DNA of 43,417 nt from DATBVX01 sp035263105 (GCA_035263105.1 DATFRO010000100.1:1-43417), one strand, 5' to 3'; positions 16,506 to 25,137 are shown, counted from the stretch's first letter. Notes: generated from the sequence alone by a model not told the origin. Made by a program: numbers and translations.

Positions 16506-16964
16506 TCATTCGACAGGGCCCCGGCCCGGGGATTCCAGCCAGAATGTCACGGGACCGTCATTGACCAAGCTCACCTGCATGTGTGCGCCAAATCGCCCGG
16601 TGGCGACGCGAATGCTCGTCGCTCTCGCCCGTTTCACCAGGTATTCAAACAAGCGCTCACCGGTCGCCGGATCCGCCGCAGTGCTGAACCCGGCGCGCAT
16701 GCCCTTGCGCGTGTCAGCGGCCAGCGTGAACTGCGAGACCAGCAGCAACTCTCCGCCCACATCCTTCAGGGAGCGATTCATCCGAGCTTCGCCGTCGTCG
16801 AAGACGCGATATCCGAGGATGCGCTCGAGCAACCGCTCCGCGATTGCTTCATCGTCACGGGGCTGCACAGCGACGAGCGCCAGTATCCCGCCGCGAATCG
16901 CCCCCACGACCTCGCCGCCGACGCTCACGCGCGCTTCGGTGACCCGTTGAATGAGCGCAATCAT
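16506..16964 (-). CDS. dtd: D-aminoacyl-tRNA deacylase
   Basis: 152 residues. It hydrolyses D-amino acids (and Gly from tRNA-Ala) off tRNA. The two active-site motifs are present: SQFTLAAD near residues 77-84 and NDGPVTF (the NxGPVT cross-subunit motif) near 134-140. The N-terminus MIALIQRVTEARVSV is the family standard. No operon partner lies upstream; tatA follows after 91 bases. Confidence 0.96.
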   Translation of the reverse strand: MIALIQRVTEARVSVGGEVVGAIRGGILALVAVQPRDDEAIAERLLERILGYRVFDDGEARMNRSLKDVGGELLLVSQFTLAADTRKGMRAGFSTAADPATGERLFEYLVKRARATSIRVATGRFGAHMQVSLVNDGPVTFWLESPGRGPVE

Positions 16965-17361
16965 GGTGAGCGCACGCCGTCAGCGCTACTTAATGATTTT
17001 TGAGCCATTTCGAAGAACTCACTCTCCACTTTTGTGCTTGAAACGGCTCGTGCCGTTCAGTATTACCCACAGTAGGTGAAGAACAGCCCGGGTGGGAATA
17101 GTCTTGTTGAATAGTGCAGCTAGCTAGAGTCAGTGGGTGACAGTGCCCCGCTATTGGCTAAATAAGCCATCGGGTGGAGTCTAATCGACCGGTCAGGTGA
17201 CGCCTCATCTCAGTGATGTTCAGGAACGGGCCGCATTCCGGGCCAACCTCAAGGGCTCCGCCGCTCCAACGCAGTCCGGGTGGCAATTTGTTCACGTGAA
17301 TTCGCGCTCTCATTTACCATGGCGCGCCTTTCGCCACGAAACGAAAAAAGGATCGCTCGAC
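16965..17361. other. Gene-free, hairpin-rich region between dtd and cytochrome c4
   Basis: About 397 bases without a convincing gene, and more AT-rich than its flanks. It holds a 6-bp stem AACGGC/GCCGTT around 17041, a direct repeat GAATAGT at 17096-17102 and 17109-17115, and a two-part hairpin at 17147-17174 (CCCG, then TGGCT-AAATA-AGCCA, then CGGG). It also holds a perfect 10-bp palindrome TTCACGTGAA at 17291-17300. Both flanking genes read away from it, so it must contain the promoters of dtd and the cytochrome. A small RNA or a long structured leader is possible. I recognise no named RNA family. Confidence 0.45.
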
Positions 17362-18012
17362 ATGCCATCGCGGATTTCGCATGCGTCCCTGTTCTTGCTC
17401 ACTGCCATCGCTCTCGTACTGCCGGCTCTGAGTCGCGCAGACGGCGATGCAGAACACGGTCGCAAGCTCGCCTACACGTGTTATGGCTGCCACGGCATCC
17501 CCAATTACAAGAATGTGTATCCGACCTACAGCGTGCCCAAGCTCGAGGGACAGCATGCGGAATACCTCGTGACTGCGCTGCAAGCCTACCGTGGCGGCGA
17601 GCGCGCGCACGGCACGATGCACTCGCAGGCAGCGACCATGAGCGATCAGGACATGCAGGACATCGCCGCATTCATCGCCGGCAAGGCGCTGGCTTCGGGA
17701 GCAAAGCCGGTCGGGTCCGAGCCCGAGAAAGTGAAAGAACTCTGCGTCGCGTGCCATGGACCGGACGGCGTGGGGATTACGCCGCTCTATCCCTCGCTCG
17801 CCGGCCAGCATGAGGACTACCTCGAGCGCGCGCTGCTCGATTATCGCGATGGCGGCCGCAAGAACCCGGTGATGGGCGGCTTCGTCGCGCAGCTCACGGA
17901 CAAGGAAATCAGGGAAGTCGCCGAGTACTACTCGAAGCAGCGTCCGAGCCTTTCCACCGCGGAGCACGCCGCGTGGTTCGCCCAGGAAAAGCACGAGTCG
18001 GGCAAGAAATAA
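17362..18012 (+). CDS. Dihaem cytochrome c4-type protein
   Basis: 216 residues from the ATG at 17362, preceded by AAAAAAGGA. A Sec signal peptide covers about residues 1-26. Two covalent haem sites are visible: CYGCH at 40-44 and CVACH at 128-132, each in its own cytochrome c lobe with a later Met candidate (TMHSQAATM and NPVMGGF). This duplicated layout is that of cytochrome c4, a periplasmic electron carrier to terminal oxidases. The linker and C-terminal lobe (YPSLAGQHEDYL) match the family. It reads out of the hairpin-rich gap. Confidence 0.9.
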   Translation: MPSRISHASLFLLTAIALVLPALSRADGDAEHGRKLAYTCYGCHGIPNYKNVYPTYSVPKLEGQHAEYLVTALQAYRGGERAHGTMHSQAATMSDQDMQDIAAFIAGKALASGAKPVGSEPEKVKELCVACHGPDGVGITPLYPSLAGQHEDYLERALLDYRDGGRKNPVMGGFVAQLTDKEIREVAEYYSKQRPSLSTAEHAAWFAQEKHESGKK

Positions 18013-18045
18013 CAGCCGGCCGTCCGGTGACGCAGCGCTGATGTC

Positions 18046-18978
18046 ATGTCCGCCGATGGAATTCACGCGGTCGACACGCATTACATCCGCCCCGGGCATG
18101 ATGCGAGCCACCTGATCGTCGAGCGCGACCGCGCCGCGTTCGTTGACACCGGCCCGGCGAGCGGCGTCCCTCACCTGCTGAATGCGCTCGCAAGTCTCGG
18201 TCTGGAGCGCGAGCAGGTCGATTTCGTCCTGCTGACCCACGTGCATCTCGATCATGCGGGCGGCGCTGGTGAGTTGCTCAAGGCGCTACCCAATGCACTC
18301 GCGGTGATCCATCCGCGTGGCGCGCGTCACTTGATCGATCCGACCAAGCTGATCGAAGGCAGCATCGCGGTCTACGGCGAGCAGCGCTTTCGCGCGCTCT
18401 ACGGCGACATCGTCCCGATCGCGCGTGAGCGCGTCATCGAGAGCGAAGATGGCATGCATATCGCGCTGGCGGGTCGCGACCTCGAGCTGATTCACACGCC
18501 GGGCCACGCGCTGCATCACTACTGTGTGGTCGATCGCCAGGCGCAGGCGATTTTTTCCGGCGATACCTTCGGAATCTCCTATCGCCACTTCGACACCGCC
18601 GCGGGTGAGTTCATCTTTCCCACGACCACCCCTGTGCACTTCGACCCAGAGGCTCTGCACGCCTCGATCGACCGGCTCATGAGTTTCCGACCGAGGGCCA
18701 TCTACCTGACCCACTTCAGCCGCGTCACGGATCTCGCGCGCCTCGCGTCCGACATGCACGAGTGCATCGACGGATTCGTCGTGATCGCGCGCCGGCATGC
18801 GCAACGGCCGGACCGCAGCCAACGCATTCGTGCCGACCTGTTCGACTACCTGAGCGGCCGGCTCGAGCGCCATGGTTTCGCGGGTGAGGAGGCCACCCGA
18901 CGCGAGTTGCTCGCGACCGACGTCGAGCTCAACTCGCAAGGGCTCGAGGTCTGGCTCGATCGCGGTGCGCCGCGCTGA
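18046..18978 (+). CDS. MBL-fold metallo-hydrolase
   Basis: 310 residues. The metallo-beta-lactamase zinc motif HVHLDH is at residues 65-70, with later ligands in HTPGHALHH and SGDTFG and the terminal His in LTHFSR. This is a glyoxalase II-like hydrolase fold with a helical C-terminal extension of about 80 residues. The substrate is unknown. It is 33 bases after the cytochrome gene and five bases before the acryloyl-CoA reductase, so it may be co-expressed with the latter. Confidence 0.82.
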   Translation: MSADGIHAVDTHYIRPGHDASHLIVERDRAAFVDTGPASGVPHLLNALASLGLEREQVDFVLLTHVHLDHAGGAGELLKALPNALAVIHPRGARHLIDPTKLIEGSIAVYGEQRFRALYGDIVPIARERVIESEDGMHIALAGRDLELIHTPGHALHHYCVVDRQAQAIFSGDTFGISYRHFDTAAGEFIFPTTTPVHFDPEALHASIDRLMSFRPRAIYLTHFSRVTDLARLASDMHECIDGFVVIARRHAQRPDRSQRIRADLFDYLSGRLERHGFAGEEATRRELLATDVELNSQGLEVWLDRGAPR

Positions 18979-18983
18979 AGCCG

Positions 18984-19979
18984 ATGTCGACCGAGCCCTT
19001 TCACGCGTTTCGGATCCACCAGGAAGGTGGACGCGCCGTGGGACGTTTCGAGCAGATCACGCTGAACGACCTCGGACCCGGAGACGTCGTGATCAAGGTG
19101 CGGTACTCCAGCATCAACTACAAGGACGCGCTCGCTGCCACGGGGGCGGGGAAGATCCTGCGCAGGTTTCCGCTCGTCGGTGGCATCGATCTCGCGGGTG
19201 AAGTCGTCTCGAGCACCGATGTGCGCCATCGCGTCGGCCAGAAAGTTCTCGTCACGGGCTGCGAGTTGAGCGAGACGCATGATGGGGGCTACGCGGAATA
19301 CGCGCGGGTGAATGGCGACTGGGTGGTGCCGATTCCAGCGACCCTCGATGAATTCAAAGCGATGTGTCTCGGCACGGCCGGCTTCACGGCCGCACTCGCG
19401 ATCCATCGCATGGAGCAGAACGGCCAGAAGCCGGGGAATGGTCCCGTCATTGTGACCGGTGCGAGCGGAGGTGTGGGCAGCATCGCCATCGACATGCTGG
19501 CCGCGCGCGGCTACGACGCGGTTGCAATCAGCGGCAAGCCCGAGGCGGCGATTATCCTGCGGGCACTCGGTGCAAGCCAGGTCCTGGTGCGCCAGGAGAT
19601 CGTCATGGGCTCGCGCCCGCTGGAAGCGGCACGCTGGGCCGGTGCCATCGACAACGTTGGCGGCGAGATGCTCGCGTGGCTTACACGCACCGTGAGCTAC
19701 GGCGGCAACATCGCGAGTGTCGGGCTGGCCGGCGGGCCGGAGCTGAAGACCACGGTCATGCCTTTCATCCTGCGTGCCGTGAATCTGCTCGGCATCAACT
19801 CATCGGCGGCGCCGCGCGAATTGCGCCACACCGTGTGGCAGCGCATCGGCACCGACCTGATGCCGCCGCACCTGGAGCGCATTGCGACGCGCACCATCGA
19901 GTTCGCGGAGCTGCCCGCCGCGTTCGAGGACTATCTGAAGGGCAACGTGATCGGCCGGACGGTGGTCGCGATCGGATAA
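18984..19979 (+). CDS. acuI: Acryloyl-CoA reductase (AcuI/YhdH family MDR oxidoreductase)
   Basis: 331 residues, a zinc-independent medium-chain dehydrogenase/reductase. Signatures are SSINYKDALAATG near residue 43, GGIDLAGEV, the nucleotide-binding VTGASGGVGSIA near 153-164 and the C-terminal GNVIGRTVV. The pattern is that of YhdH/AcuI, which reduces acryloyl-CoA to propionyl-CoA with NADPH and protects against acrylate toxicity. Location just upstream of prpBCD, which consume propionyl-CoA, supports this assignment over a generic quinone reductase. The ATG follows GAAGCC. Confidence 0.85.
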   Translation: MSTEPFHAFRIHQEGGRAVGRFEQITLNDLGPGDVVIKVRYSSINYKDALAATGAGKILRRFPLVGGIDLAGEVVSSTDVRHRVGQKVLVTGCELSETHDGGYAEYARVNGDWVVPIPATLDEFKAMCLGTAGFTAALAIHRMEQNGQKPGNGPVIVTGASGGVGSIAIDMLAARGYDAVAISGKPEAAIILRALGASQVLVRQEIVMGSRPLEAARWAGAIDNVGGEMLAWLTRTVSYGGNIASVGLAGGPELKTTVMPFILRAVNLLGINSSAAPRELRHTVWQRIGTDLMPPHLERIATRTIEFAELPAAFEDYLKGNVIGRTVVAIG

Positions 19980-19980
19980 C

Positions 19981-19995
19981 CGGCTACAATAGCCG
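19981..19995 (+). promoter_or_regulatory. Inverted repeat over a TACAAT -10 element before prpB
   Basis: CGGCTA-CAA-TAGCCG is a perfect 6-3-6 inverted repeat. Its centre contains the sigma70-like -10 hexamer TACAAT (19985-19990), about 63 bases ahead of the prpB start. The -35 region is weak. The symmetry could be an operator or chance; no regulator gene such as prpR lies in the window. Confidence 0.4.
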
Positions 19996-20052
19996 CCTTT
20001 CTCCGCGAGACCGGCCGTGCCTGGACTCCACGCCGGCTGCAGCAACAAGGCA

Positions 20053-20946
20053 ATGTCAAAGCTTGAATCTTCGGCGGGCGCACGCCTGCGGGCGGCACTC
20101 GAAGCCGAACGACCCCTCCAGGTTGCAGGCGCAATCAACGCGTACAGCGCGCTGCTTGCGCAGCGCTGCGGATTCCGTGCGCTCTACCTGTCAGGCGCGG
20201 GCGTCGCAAACGCCTCCTTCGGCCTGCCGGATCTCGGCCTCACGAGCCTCAACGACGTGGCGGAAGATTGTCGCCGCATCACCGCAGCCAGCGCGTTGCC
20301 GTTGCTCGTGGATGCCGACACTGGCTGGGGCACAGCCTTCAACATCGCTCACACCGTGCGTGAGCTGACGCGCGCCGGCGCGGGCGGGATGCACCTCGAG
20401 GACCAGGTACAGGCGAAGCGTTGTGGCCATCGTCCGGGGAAGGCGCTCGTCTCCGCAGAGGAAATGATCGACCGCATCCGGGCCGCGGTTGACGCGCGCA
20501 CCGACGATCAGTTCGTCATCATGGCGCGCACTGACGCACACGCAGTGGAAGGCCAGGCCGCAGCGATCGCGCGCGCAGTTCGCTACGTGGATGCCGGCGC
20601 GGACATGATTTTCGCCGAAGCGCTGACGACCCTCGATGAGTACCGCGAGTTCACGCGCGCGGTCCGTGTCCCGGTGCTCGCGAACATTACCGAGTTCGGC
20701 AAGACCCCGCTGTTCACGACGCGCGAGCTCGGGGAAGCCGGTGTGCGACTCGTCCTGTATCCGCTCTCGGCATTTCGCGCCAGCGCGCGCGCCGCGCTGA
20801 ACGTCTACCAGGCGTTGCGCGACCAGGGCACGCAGAAGGGCGTGATCGAGACGATGCAGACGCGGGCGGAGCTGTACGACGTGCTCGGCTACCACGAATA
20901 TGAGAAGAAACTCGACGAGCTGTTCGGGCGCGCGAGCCAGGATTGA
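20053..20946 (+). CDS. prpB: 2-Methylisocitrate lyase
   Basis: 297 residues from the ATG at 20053 with AAGG just upstream. It cleaves 2-methylisocitrate to pyruvate and succinate, the last step of the methylcitrate cycle. The TIM-barrel motifs of the ICL/PEP-mutase family are present: DADTGWG (metal ligands) near residue 92, HLEDQ and the catalytic KRCGH with Cys124. The length equals that of E. coli PrpB (296). An in-frame ATG at 20017 would add twelve non-conserved residues. First gene of prpB-prpC-prpD. Confidence 0.95.
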   Translation: MSKLESSAGARLRAALEAERPLQVAGAINAYSALLAQRCGFRALYLSGAGVANASFGLPDLGLTSLNDVAEDCRRITAASALPLLVDADTGWGTAFNIAHTVRELTRAGAGGMHLEDQVQAKRCGHRPGKALVSAEEMIDRIRAAVDARTDDQFVIMARTDAHAVEGQAAAIARAVRYVDAGADMIFAEALTTLDEYREFTRAVRVPVLANITEFGKTPLFTTRELGEAGVRLVLYPLSAFRASARAALNVYQALRDQGTQKGVIETMQTRAELYDVLGYHEYEKKLDELFGRASQD

Positions 20947-20974
20947 TTGCGAAATGAACTAAAGAGAGCTGCTC

Positions 20975-22132
20975 ATGAACGAATCCGCGCCGGTGATGGC
21001 GCCAAAACCCAAGAAATCCGTAGCCCTCTCCGGAGTCCCGGCAGGCAACACGGCGCTGTGCACGGTGGGGCGCACGGGCAACGACCTGCACTATCGCGGT
21101 TACGACATCCTCGAGATCGCCGAGGCGGCAGAGTTCGAGGAGATTGCGTACCTGCTGGTACACGGGAAGCTCCCGAATCGCGCGGAACTCACCGGCTATC
21201 GCGCCAAGCTCAAGTCGCTGCGCGGCCTTCCGCATGCGGTGCGCCACGTGCTCGAAGAGCTGCCCGCCGCGAGCCATCCGATGGACGTCATGCGTACCGG
21301 CGTTTCAGCGCTGGGCGCGGTGCTGCCCGAGAAGGACGATCACAATCTCGCCGGCGCGCGCGAGATCGTCGATCGACTGGTCGCCTCGCTCGGTTCGATG
21401 CTCTGCTACTGGTATCACTTCAGCCATTCCGGCCGGCGCATCGAGGTCGAAACCGACGATGATTCGGTCGGCGGACACTTCCTGCACCTGCTGCACGGGA
21501 CGCCGCCCAAGAGCTCCTGGGTACGCGCGATGCACACCTCGCTGATTCTCTATGCCGAGCACGAGTTCAACGCCTCGACCTTCGCCGCGCGCGTGATCGC
21601 CGGCACCGGTTCAGACCTGTACTCGTGCATCACGGGGGCGATCGGTGCCCTGCGCGGACCGAAACACGGCGGCGCCAACGAAGTCGCGCTCGAAATCCAG
21701 GAGCGCTACAACACGCCCGACGAGGCGGACGCCGACATCCGCAAGCGCGTCGCCAGCAAGGAACTGATCATCGGCTTCGGACACCCGGTCTACACAGTCT
21801 CGGATCCACGCAACCAGGTGATCAAGGAAGTCGCGCGGCGGCTGTCCGCGGAGGCCGGCGACATGAAGCTCTTCATGATCGCCGAGCGTCTCGAGGCCGT
21901 GATGGCCGAGATCAAGCACATGTTCCCGAATCTCGACTGGTTCTCGGCCGTGTCGTACCACATGATGGGCGCGCCCACCGAGATGTTCACGCCGTTGTTC
22001 GTGGTTGCGCGCACCACCGGCTGGGGTGCGCACGTCATCGAGCAACGCGTCGACGGCAAGATCATCCGGCCCGCGGCCAATTACGTCGGGCCGGAGAATC
22101 GCAAGTTCGTTCCGCTCGCTGAAAGGCAGTAG
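20975..22132 (+). CDS. prpC: 2-Methylcitrate synthase
   Basis: 385 residues of the citrate synthase fold. It condenses propionyl-CoA with oxaloacetate. Catalytic segments are GPKHGGANE (His), GFGHPVYTVSDPR (His) and the Asp in the DWFSAVSYHMMG region near residue 325, followed by GWGAHVIEQR for CoA binding. The short PrpC-type length and the prp context argue against housekeeping GltA. The ATG at 20975 follows AGAGAGCTGCTC. Confidence 0.94.
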   Translation: MNESAPVMAPKPKKSVALSGVPAGNTALCTVGRTGNDLHYRGYDILEIAEAAEFEEIAYLLVHGKLPNRAELTGYRAKLKSLRGLPHAVRHVLEELPAASHPMDVMRTGVSALGAVLPEKDDHNLAGAREIVDRLVASLGSMLCYWYHFSHSGRRIEVETDDDSVGGHFLHLLHGTPPKSSWVRAMHTSLILYAEHEFNASTFAARVIAGTGSDLYSCITGAIGALRGPKHGGANEVALEIQERYNTPDEADADIRKRVASKELIIGFGHPVYTVSDPRNQVIKEVARRLSAEAGDMKLFMIAERLEAVMAEIKHMFPNLDWFSAVSYHMMGAPTEMFTPLFVVARTTGWGAHVIEQRVDGKIIRPAANYVGPENRKFVPLAERQ

Positions 22133-22137
22133 CCTCC

Positions 22138-23589
22138 ATGTCCTCGCACGAAATCAAGTCGGCCGAACGCCCGGCTCCCGACCAGGCGCTCGTCGATATC
22201 GCCGACTACGTCACCGCATACGAGATTCGCAGCGAGGCGGCCTACGAGACGGCGCGCTATTGCCTGATGGATACGCTCGCCTGCGGATTCATGGCGCTCA
22301 AGTATCCGGCGTGCACGCGCATGCTGGGACCCGTCGTTCCTGGCGCGACGATGCCGGGCGGCGCACGCGTGCCCGGCACTTCCTATGAGCTCGATCCGGT
22401 CATGGGCGCCTTCAACATCGGGGCGATGGTCCGCTGGCTGGACTTCAACGACACCTGGCTAGCGGCCGAGTGGGGCCATCCCTCCGATAACCTCGGGGCG
22501 CTGCTGGCGGTCGCCGACTACCTGGGGCGCAAGGCCGCCGCGCAGGGAAAGAAGTCGCTCGTGGTACGCGACCTGCTCACCGCGATGATCAAGGCGCACG
22601 AGATCCAGGGCGTCATTGCGCTCGAGAACAGCTTCAATCGCGTCGGTCTCGATCACGTGCTGCTGGTGCGCGTGGCATCGGCGGCGGTTGCGACGCAGAT
22701 GCTCGGTGGCACCCGCGAGCAGGTGATCAACGCCGTATCGAACGCGTGGATCGACGGTGGCGCGCTGCGCACTTACCGCCACGCGCCGAACACCGGGTCG
22801 CGCAAGAGCTGGGCCGCCGGCGATGCGACGAGTCGCGCCGTGCGGCACGCACTGATCGCGCTCAGCGGCGAGATGGGTTATCCCTCGGCGCTGTCCGCGA
22901 AGACCTGGGGCTTCTGGGACGTGCTGTTCAAGGGCAAGCCGTTCTCCTTTCCACAGCGCTATGGCAGCTACGTGATGGAAAACGTGCTGTTCAAGATTTC
23001 CTACCCGGCGGAATTCCACGCGCAGACCGCCGTGGAGTGTGCGATGCAGCTCCACCCGACCGTGAAGGAGCGCATCGAGCAGGTCGACAAGATCATGATC
23101 GAGACCCAGGAACCCGGCGTGCGGATCATCGACAAGACCGGACCGCTCGCCAATCCCGCTGACCGCGATCATTGCATCCAGTACATGGTCGCGATCCCGC
23201 TGATCTTCGGACGGCTGACGGCAGAGGACTACGAGGATCGGGTCGCCGCGGATCCGCGCATCGACGCGCTGCGCGCGAAGATGATCGTGCAGGAGAACCC
23301 CGGCTTCACGCGCGACTACTACGCGCCCGAAAAGCGCTACATCGGCAATGCAATTCAGGTCTTCTTCAAGGATCGCACCTGGACCGAGCGCGTCCAGGTG
23401 GACTTCCCGATCGGACATCGCAAGCGCCGCGCGGAAGGCATGCCGATCCTGGTGAAAAAGTTCGAGGCCAGCGTGGACGCACACTTCAGCGCCAAGCAGG
23501 CCGACGCGGTCAAGCGCCTGTTCGCCGACCCGCGCAAGCTCGATGCAATGCCGGTCAGCGAATTCATGGCCGGGCTGGTGAAGAATTGA
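22138..23589 (+). CDS. prpD: 2-Methylcitrate dehydratase (MmgE/PrpD family)
   Basis: 483 residues, close to E. coli PrpD (483). It dehydrates 2-methylcitrate to 2-methylaconitate/cis-aconitate in the cofactor-free PrpD manner. Family segments are DFNDTWLAAEWGHPSDNLGALLAVADY near residue 101, SYPAEFHAQTAVE near 283 and GHRKRRAEG near 425. No acnD or prpF follows, so this organism would rely on PrpD and an aconitase (AcnB). The start is five bases after the prpC stop; the stop overlaps the rsmG start. Confidence 0.95.
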   Translation: MSSHEIKSAERPAPDQALVDIADYVTAYEIRSEAAYETARYCLMDTLACGFMALKYPACTRMLGPVVPGATMPGGARVPGTSYELDPVMGAFNIGAMVRWLDFNDTWLAAEWGHPSDNLGALLAVADYLGRKAAAQGKKSLVVRDLLTAMIKAHEIQGVIALENSFNRVGLDHVLLVRVASAAVATQMLGGTREQVINAVSNAWIDGGALRTYRHAPNTGSRKSWAAGDATSRAVRHALIALSGEMGYPSALSAKTWGFWDVLFKGKPFSFPQRYGSYVMENVLFKISYPAEFHAQTAVECAMQLHPTVKERIEQVDKIMIETQEPGVRIIDKTGPLANPADRDHCIQYMVAIPLIFGRLTAEDYEDRVAADPRIDALRAKMIVQENPGFTRDYYAPEKRYIGNAIQVFFKDRTWTERVQVDFPIGHRKRRAEGMPILVKKFEASVDAHFSAKQADAVKRLFADPRKLDAMPVSEFMAGLVKN

Positions 23590-24242
23590 GTGACCTCGAC
23601 CGGCTGCTTGCAGCAGGTGCGCAGGACCTCGGGGTCGAACTTTCCGCCCCACAGCGCCAGCAGATGCTCGACCTGCTCGCCGAGCTCGCGACCTGGAACA
23701 CGCGCTTCAACCTGACGGCGATCGACGATCCCGCGGACGCAGTGCGCAAGCACCTGCTCGACTCCCTGAGTATCCATGCCCATGTTCGCGGGCCACGGGT
23801 CGCGGATGTGGGGAGCGGCGCCGGCTTTCCCGGGTTGCCGCTTGCAATCGCTGATCCCGCGCGCGAGGTCACACTGATCGAGGCGACCGGAAAGAAAGCA
23901 CAATTTCTCGAGCATGTGCGTCAGACGTTCGGTCTCGCCAACGTGCGCCTGGTCAATGCCCGCGCGGAGCAGTTCAAGCCCCAAGCGCGTTTCGATTCGG
24001 TAGTCGCTCGAGCCCTCGGAAAGCTGGCTGAGTTCATCCGTGTCGCCGGGCATCTTGCGGCACCCGGTGGGCGGCTGTTGGCGATGAAGGGGCAGATGCC
24101 GCAGGCGGAATTGCAGGATTTGCCAGGGAACTGGCGGGCCGTCGCGGTTCATCGCCTGAGTGTCCCGGGGCTCGACGCCCAACGGCACCTCGTCGAGCTG
24201 CAGCGCGGAGCGGCCGAGCGCCCGCCCCGGCAGCCGCATTAG
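23586..24242 (+). CDS. rsmG: 16S rRNA (guanine(527)-N7)-methyltransferase
   Basis: 218 residues. It methylates G527 of 16S rRNA with SAM. The motif-I segment VADVGSGAGFPGLPLAIA is at about residues 73-90. WNxxFNLTAI (about 39) and VVARALGKL (about 139) are the other RsmG hallmarks. The only sensible start is TTG at 23586, overlapping the prpD stop by four bases (TTGA), which suggests coupling. rsmG before parA-parB is the ancestral arrangement near the origin; the usual mnmG upstream is replaced here by prpBCD. Confidence 0.92.
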   Translation: MSDLDRLLAAGAQDLGVELSAPQRQQMLDLLAELATWNTRFNLTAIDDPADAVRKHLLDSLSIHAHVRGPRVADVGSGAGFPGLPLAIADPAREVTLIEATGKKAQFLEHVRQTFGLANVRLVNARAEQFKPQARFDSVVARALGKLAEFIRVAGHLAAPGGRLLAMKGQMPQAELQDLPGNWRAVAVHRLSVPGLDAQRHLVELQRGAAERPPRQPH

Positions 24243-24255
24243 CCTTCGGTCCGGT

Positions 24256-24270
24256 CAGCCTGTTAGGCTG
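24256..24270. repeat. Inverted repeat between rsmG and parA
   Basis: CAGCCT-GTT-AGGCTG is a perfect 6-bp inverted repeat with a three-base loop, 12 bases upstream of the parA ATG. It could be an operator for ParA autoregulation or a small hairpin; there is no T-run. Confidence 0.35.
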
Positions 24271-24282
24271 CCCGTCGCTCCC

Positions 24283-25137
24283 ATGAAACGCGTCATCGCA
24301 ATCGCCAACCAGAAGGGCGGCGTCGGCAAGACGACGACTGCGGTAAACCTGGCGGCATCGCTGGCCGCGACCAAGCGGCGCGTGTTGCTCATCGATCTCG
24401 ATCCGCAGGGCAACGCCACGATGGGCTCGGGCGTGGACAAGCGCGGCGCCACACATACCTCCGCCGGCGTGCTGCTTGGCGAATATGAGGCGGCCTCCAC
24501 CCTGGTGCCGGTCGATCCCGGTGGCTTCACACTCATGCCGGGGAACGATGAGCTCACGGCCGCCGAAGTCCGGCTGCTCACGGTGCTGGCCGGACGCGAA
24601 ATGCGGCTACGCAACGCCTTGCGGGCGGTGCGCAACCTCTACGATGTCGTGCTGATTGACTGCCCGCCTGCCCTGAACATGCTCACCGTCAATGCCCTGG
24701 TCGCGGCGGACGGCGTGTTGGTGCCGATGCAATGCGAGTACTACGCGCTCGAGGGCCTCTCCGCGCTGGTCGAAACCATCGGGCAGATCCGCGACAGCAT
24801 CAATCCGGAGCTGGAGATCGAAGGGATCCTGCGCACGATGTACGACCCGCGCAATAACCTCTCGACCGAGGTCGCGGCGCAGCTCATCCAGCATTTCGGT
24901 GACAAGGTGTTTCGCACCATCATCCCGCGCAATGTGCGGCTCGCCGAGGCGCCAAGTTTCGGCAAGCCCGCGCTGTTCCACGACAAGGATTCGCGTGGCG
25001 CGCTGGCATACCTGGCTCTCGCTGGGGAACTGCTGCGGCGTCAGGATGAGCAGGCGCTCGCGGCAGCGCCGCCCGTGGAGCAGGAAGCGGCCGCAGCGCC
25101 GCCCGTCGAACAGGATCCTGCACGTTCCGGGACCTGA
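24283..25137 (+). CDS. parA: Chromosome partitioning ATPase ParA (Soj)
   Basis: 284 residues from the ATG at 24283; the longer in-frame ATG at 24160 lies inside rsmG. The deviant Walker A motif KGGVGKTTT is at about residues 11-19, followed by DLDPQGNAT (A') and VLIDCPPAL (Walker B). The type Ia/Ib N-terminal DNA-binding domain is absent, as in chromosomal Soj. ParA dimers bind DNA with ATP and move ParB-parS complexes toward the poles. The C-terminal about 35 residues are a low-complexity Ala/Pro/Glu tail with a duplicated APPVEQ unit that is absent from most homologues. parB is not adjacent: two reverse genes intervene. Confidence 0.95.
   Translation: MKRVIAIANQKGGVGKTTTAVNLAASLAATKRRVLLIDLDPQGNATMGSGVDKRGATHTSAGVLLGEYEAASTLVPVDPGGFTLMPGNDELTAAEVRLLTVLAGREMRLRNALRAVRNLYDVVLIDCPPALNMLTVNALVAADGVLVPMQCEYYALEGLSALVETIGQIRDSINPELEIEGILRTMYDPRNNLSTEVAAQLIQHFGDKVFRTIIPRNVRLAEAPSFGKPALFHDKDSRGALAYLALAGELLRRQDEQALAAAPPVEQEAAAAPPVEQDPARSGT
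25063..25115 (+). repeat. Short tandem duplication in the parA tail
   Basis: A 23-base unit starts at 25063 and recurs at 25093 (period 30) with two mismatches, encoding the repeated AAAPPVEQ segment. It is a local duplication inside coding sequence, in frame. Confidence 0.7.

Noticed and set aside
22459..23652. 397-codon minus-strand frame over prpD
   Set aside because: A shadow of prpD, low-complexity and His/Arg/Leu-rich with no family match.
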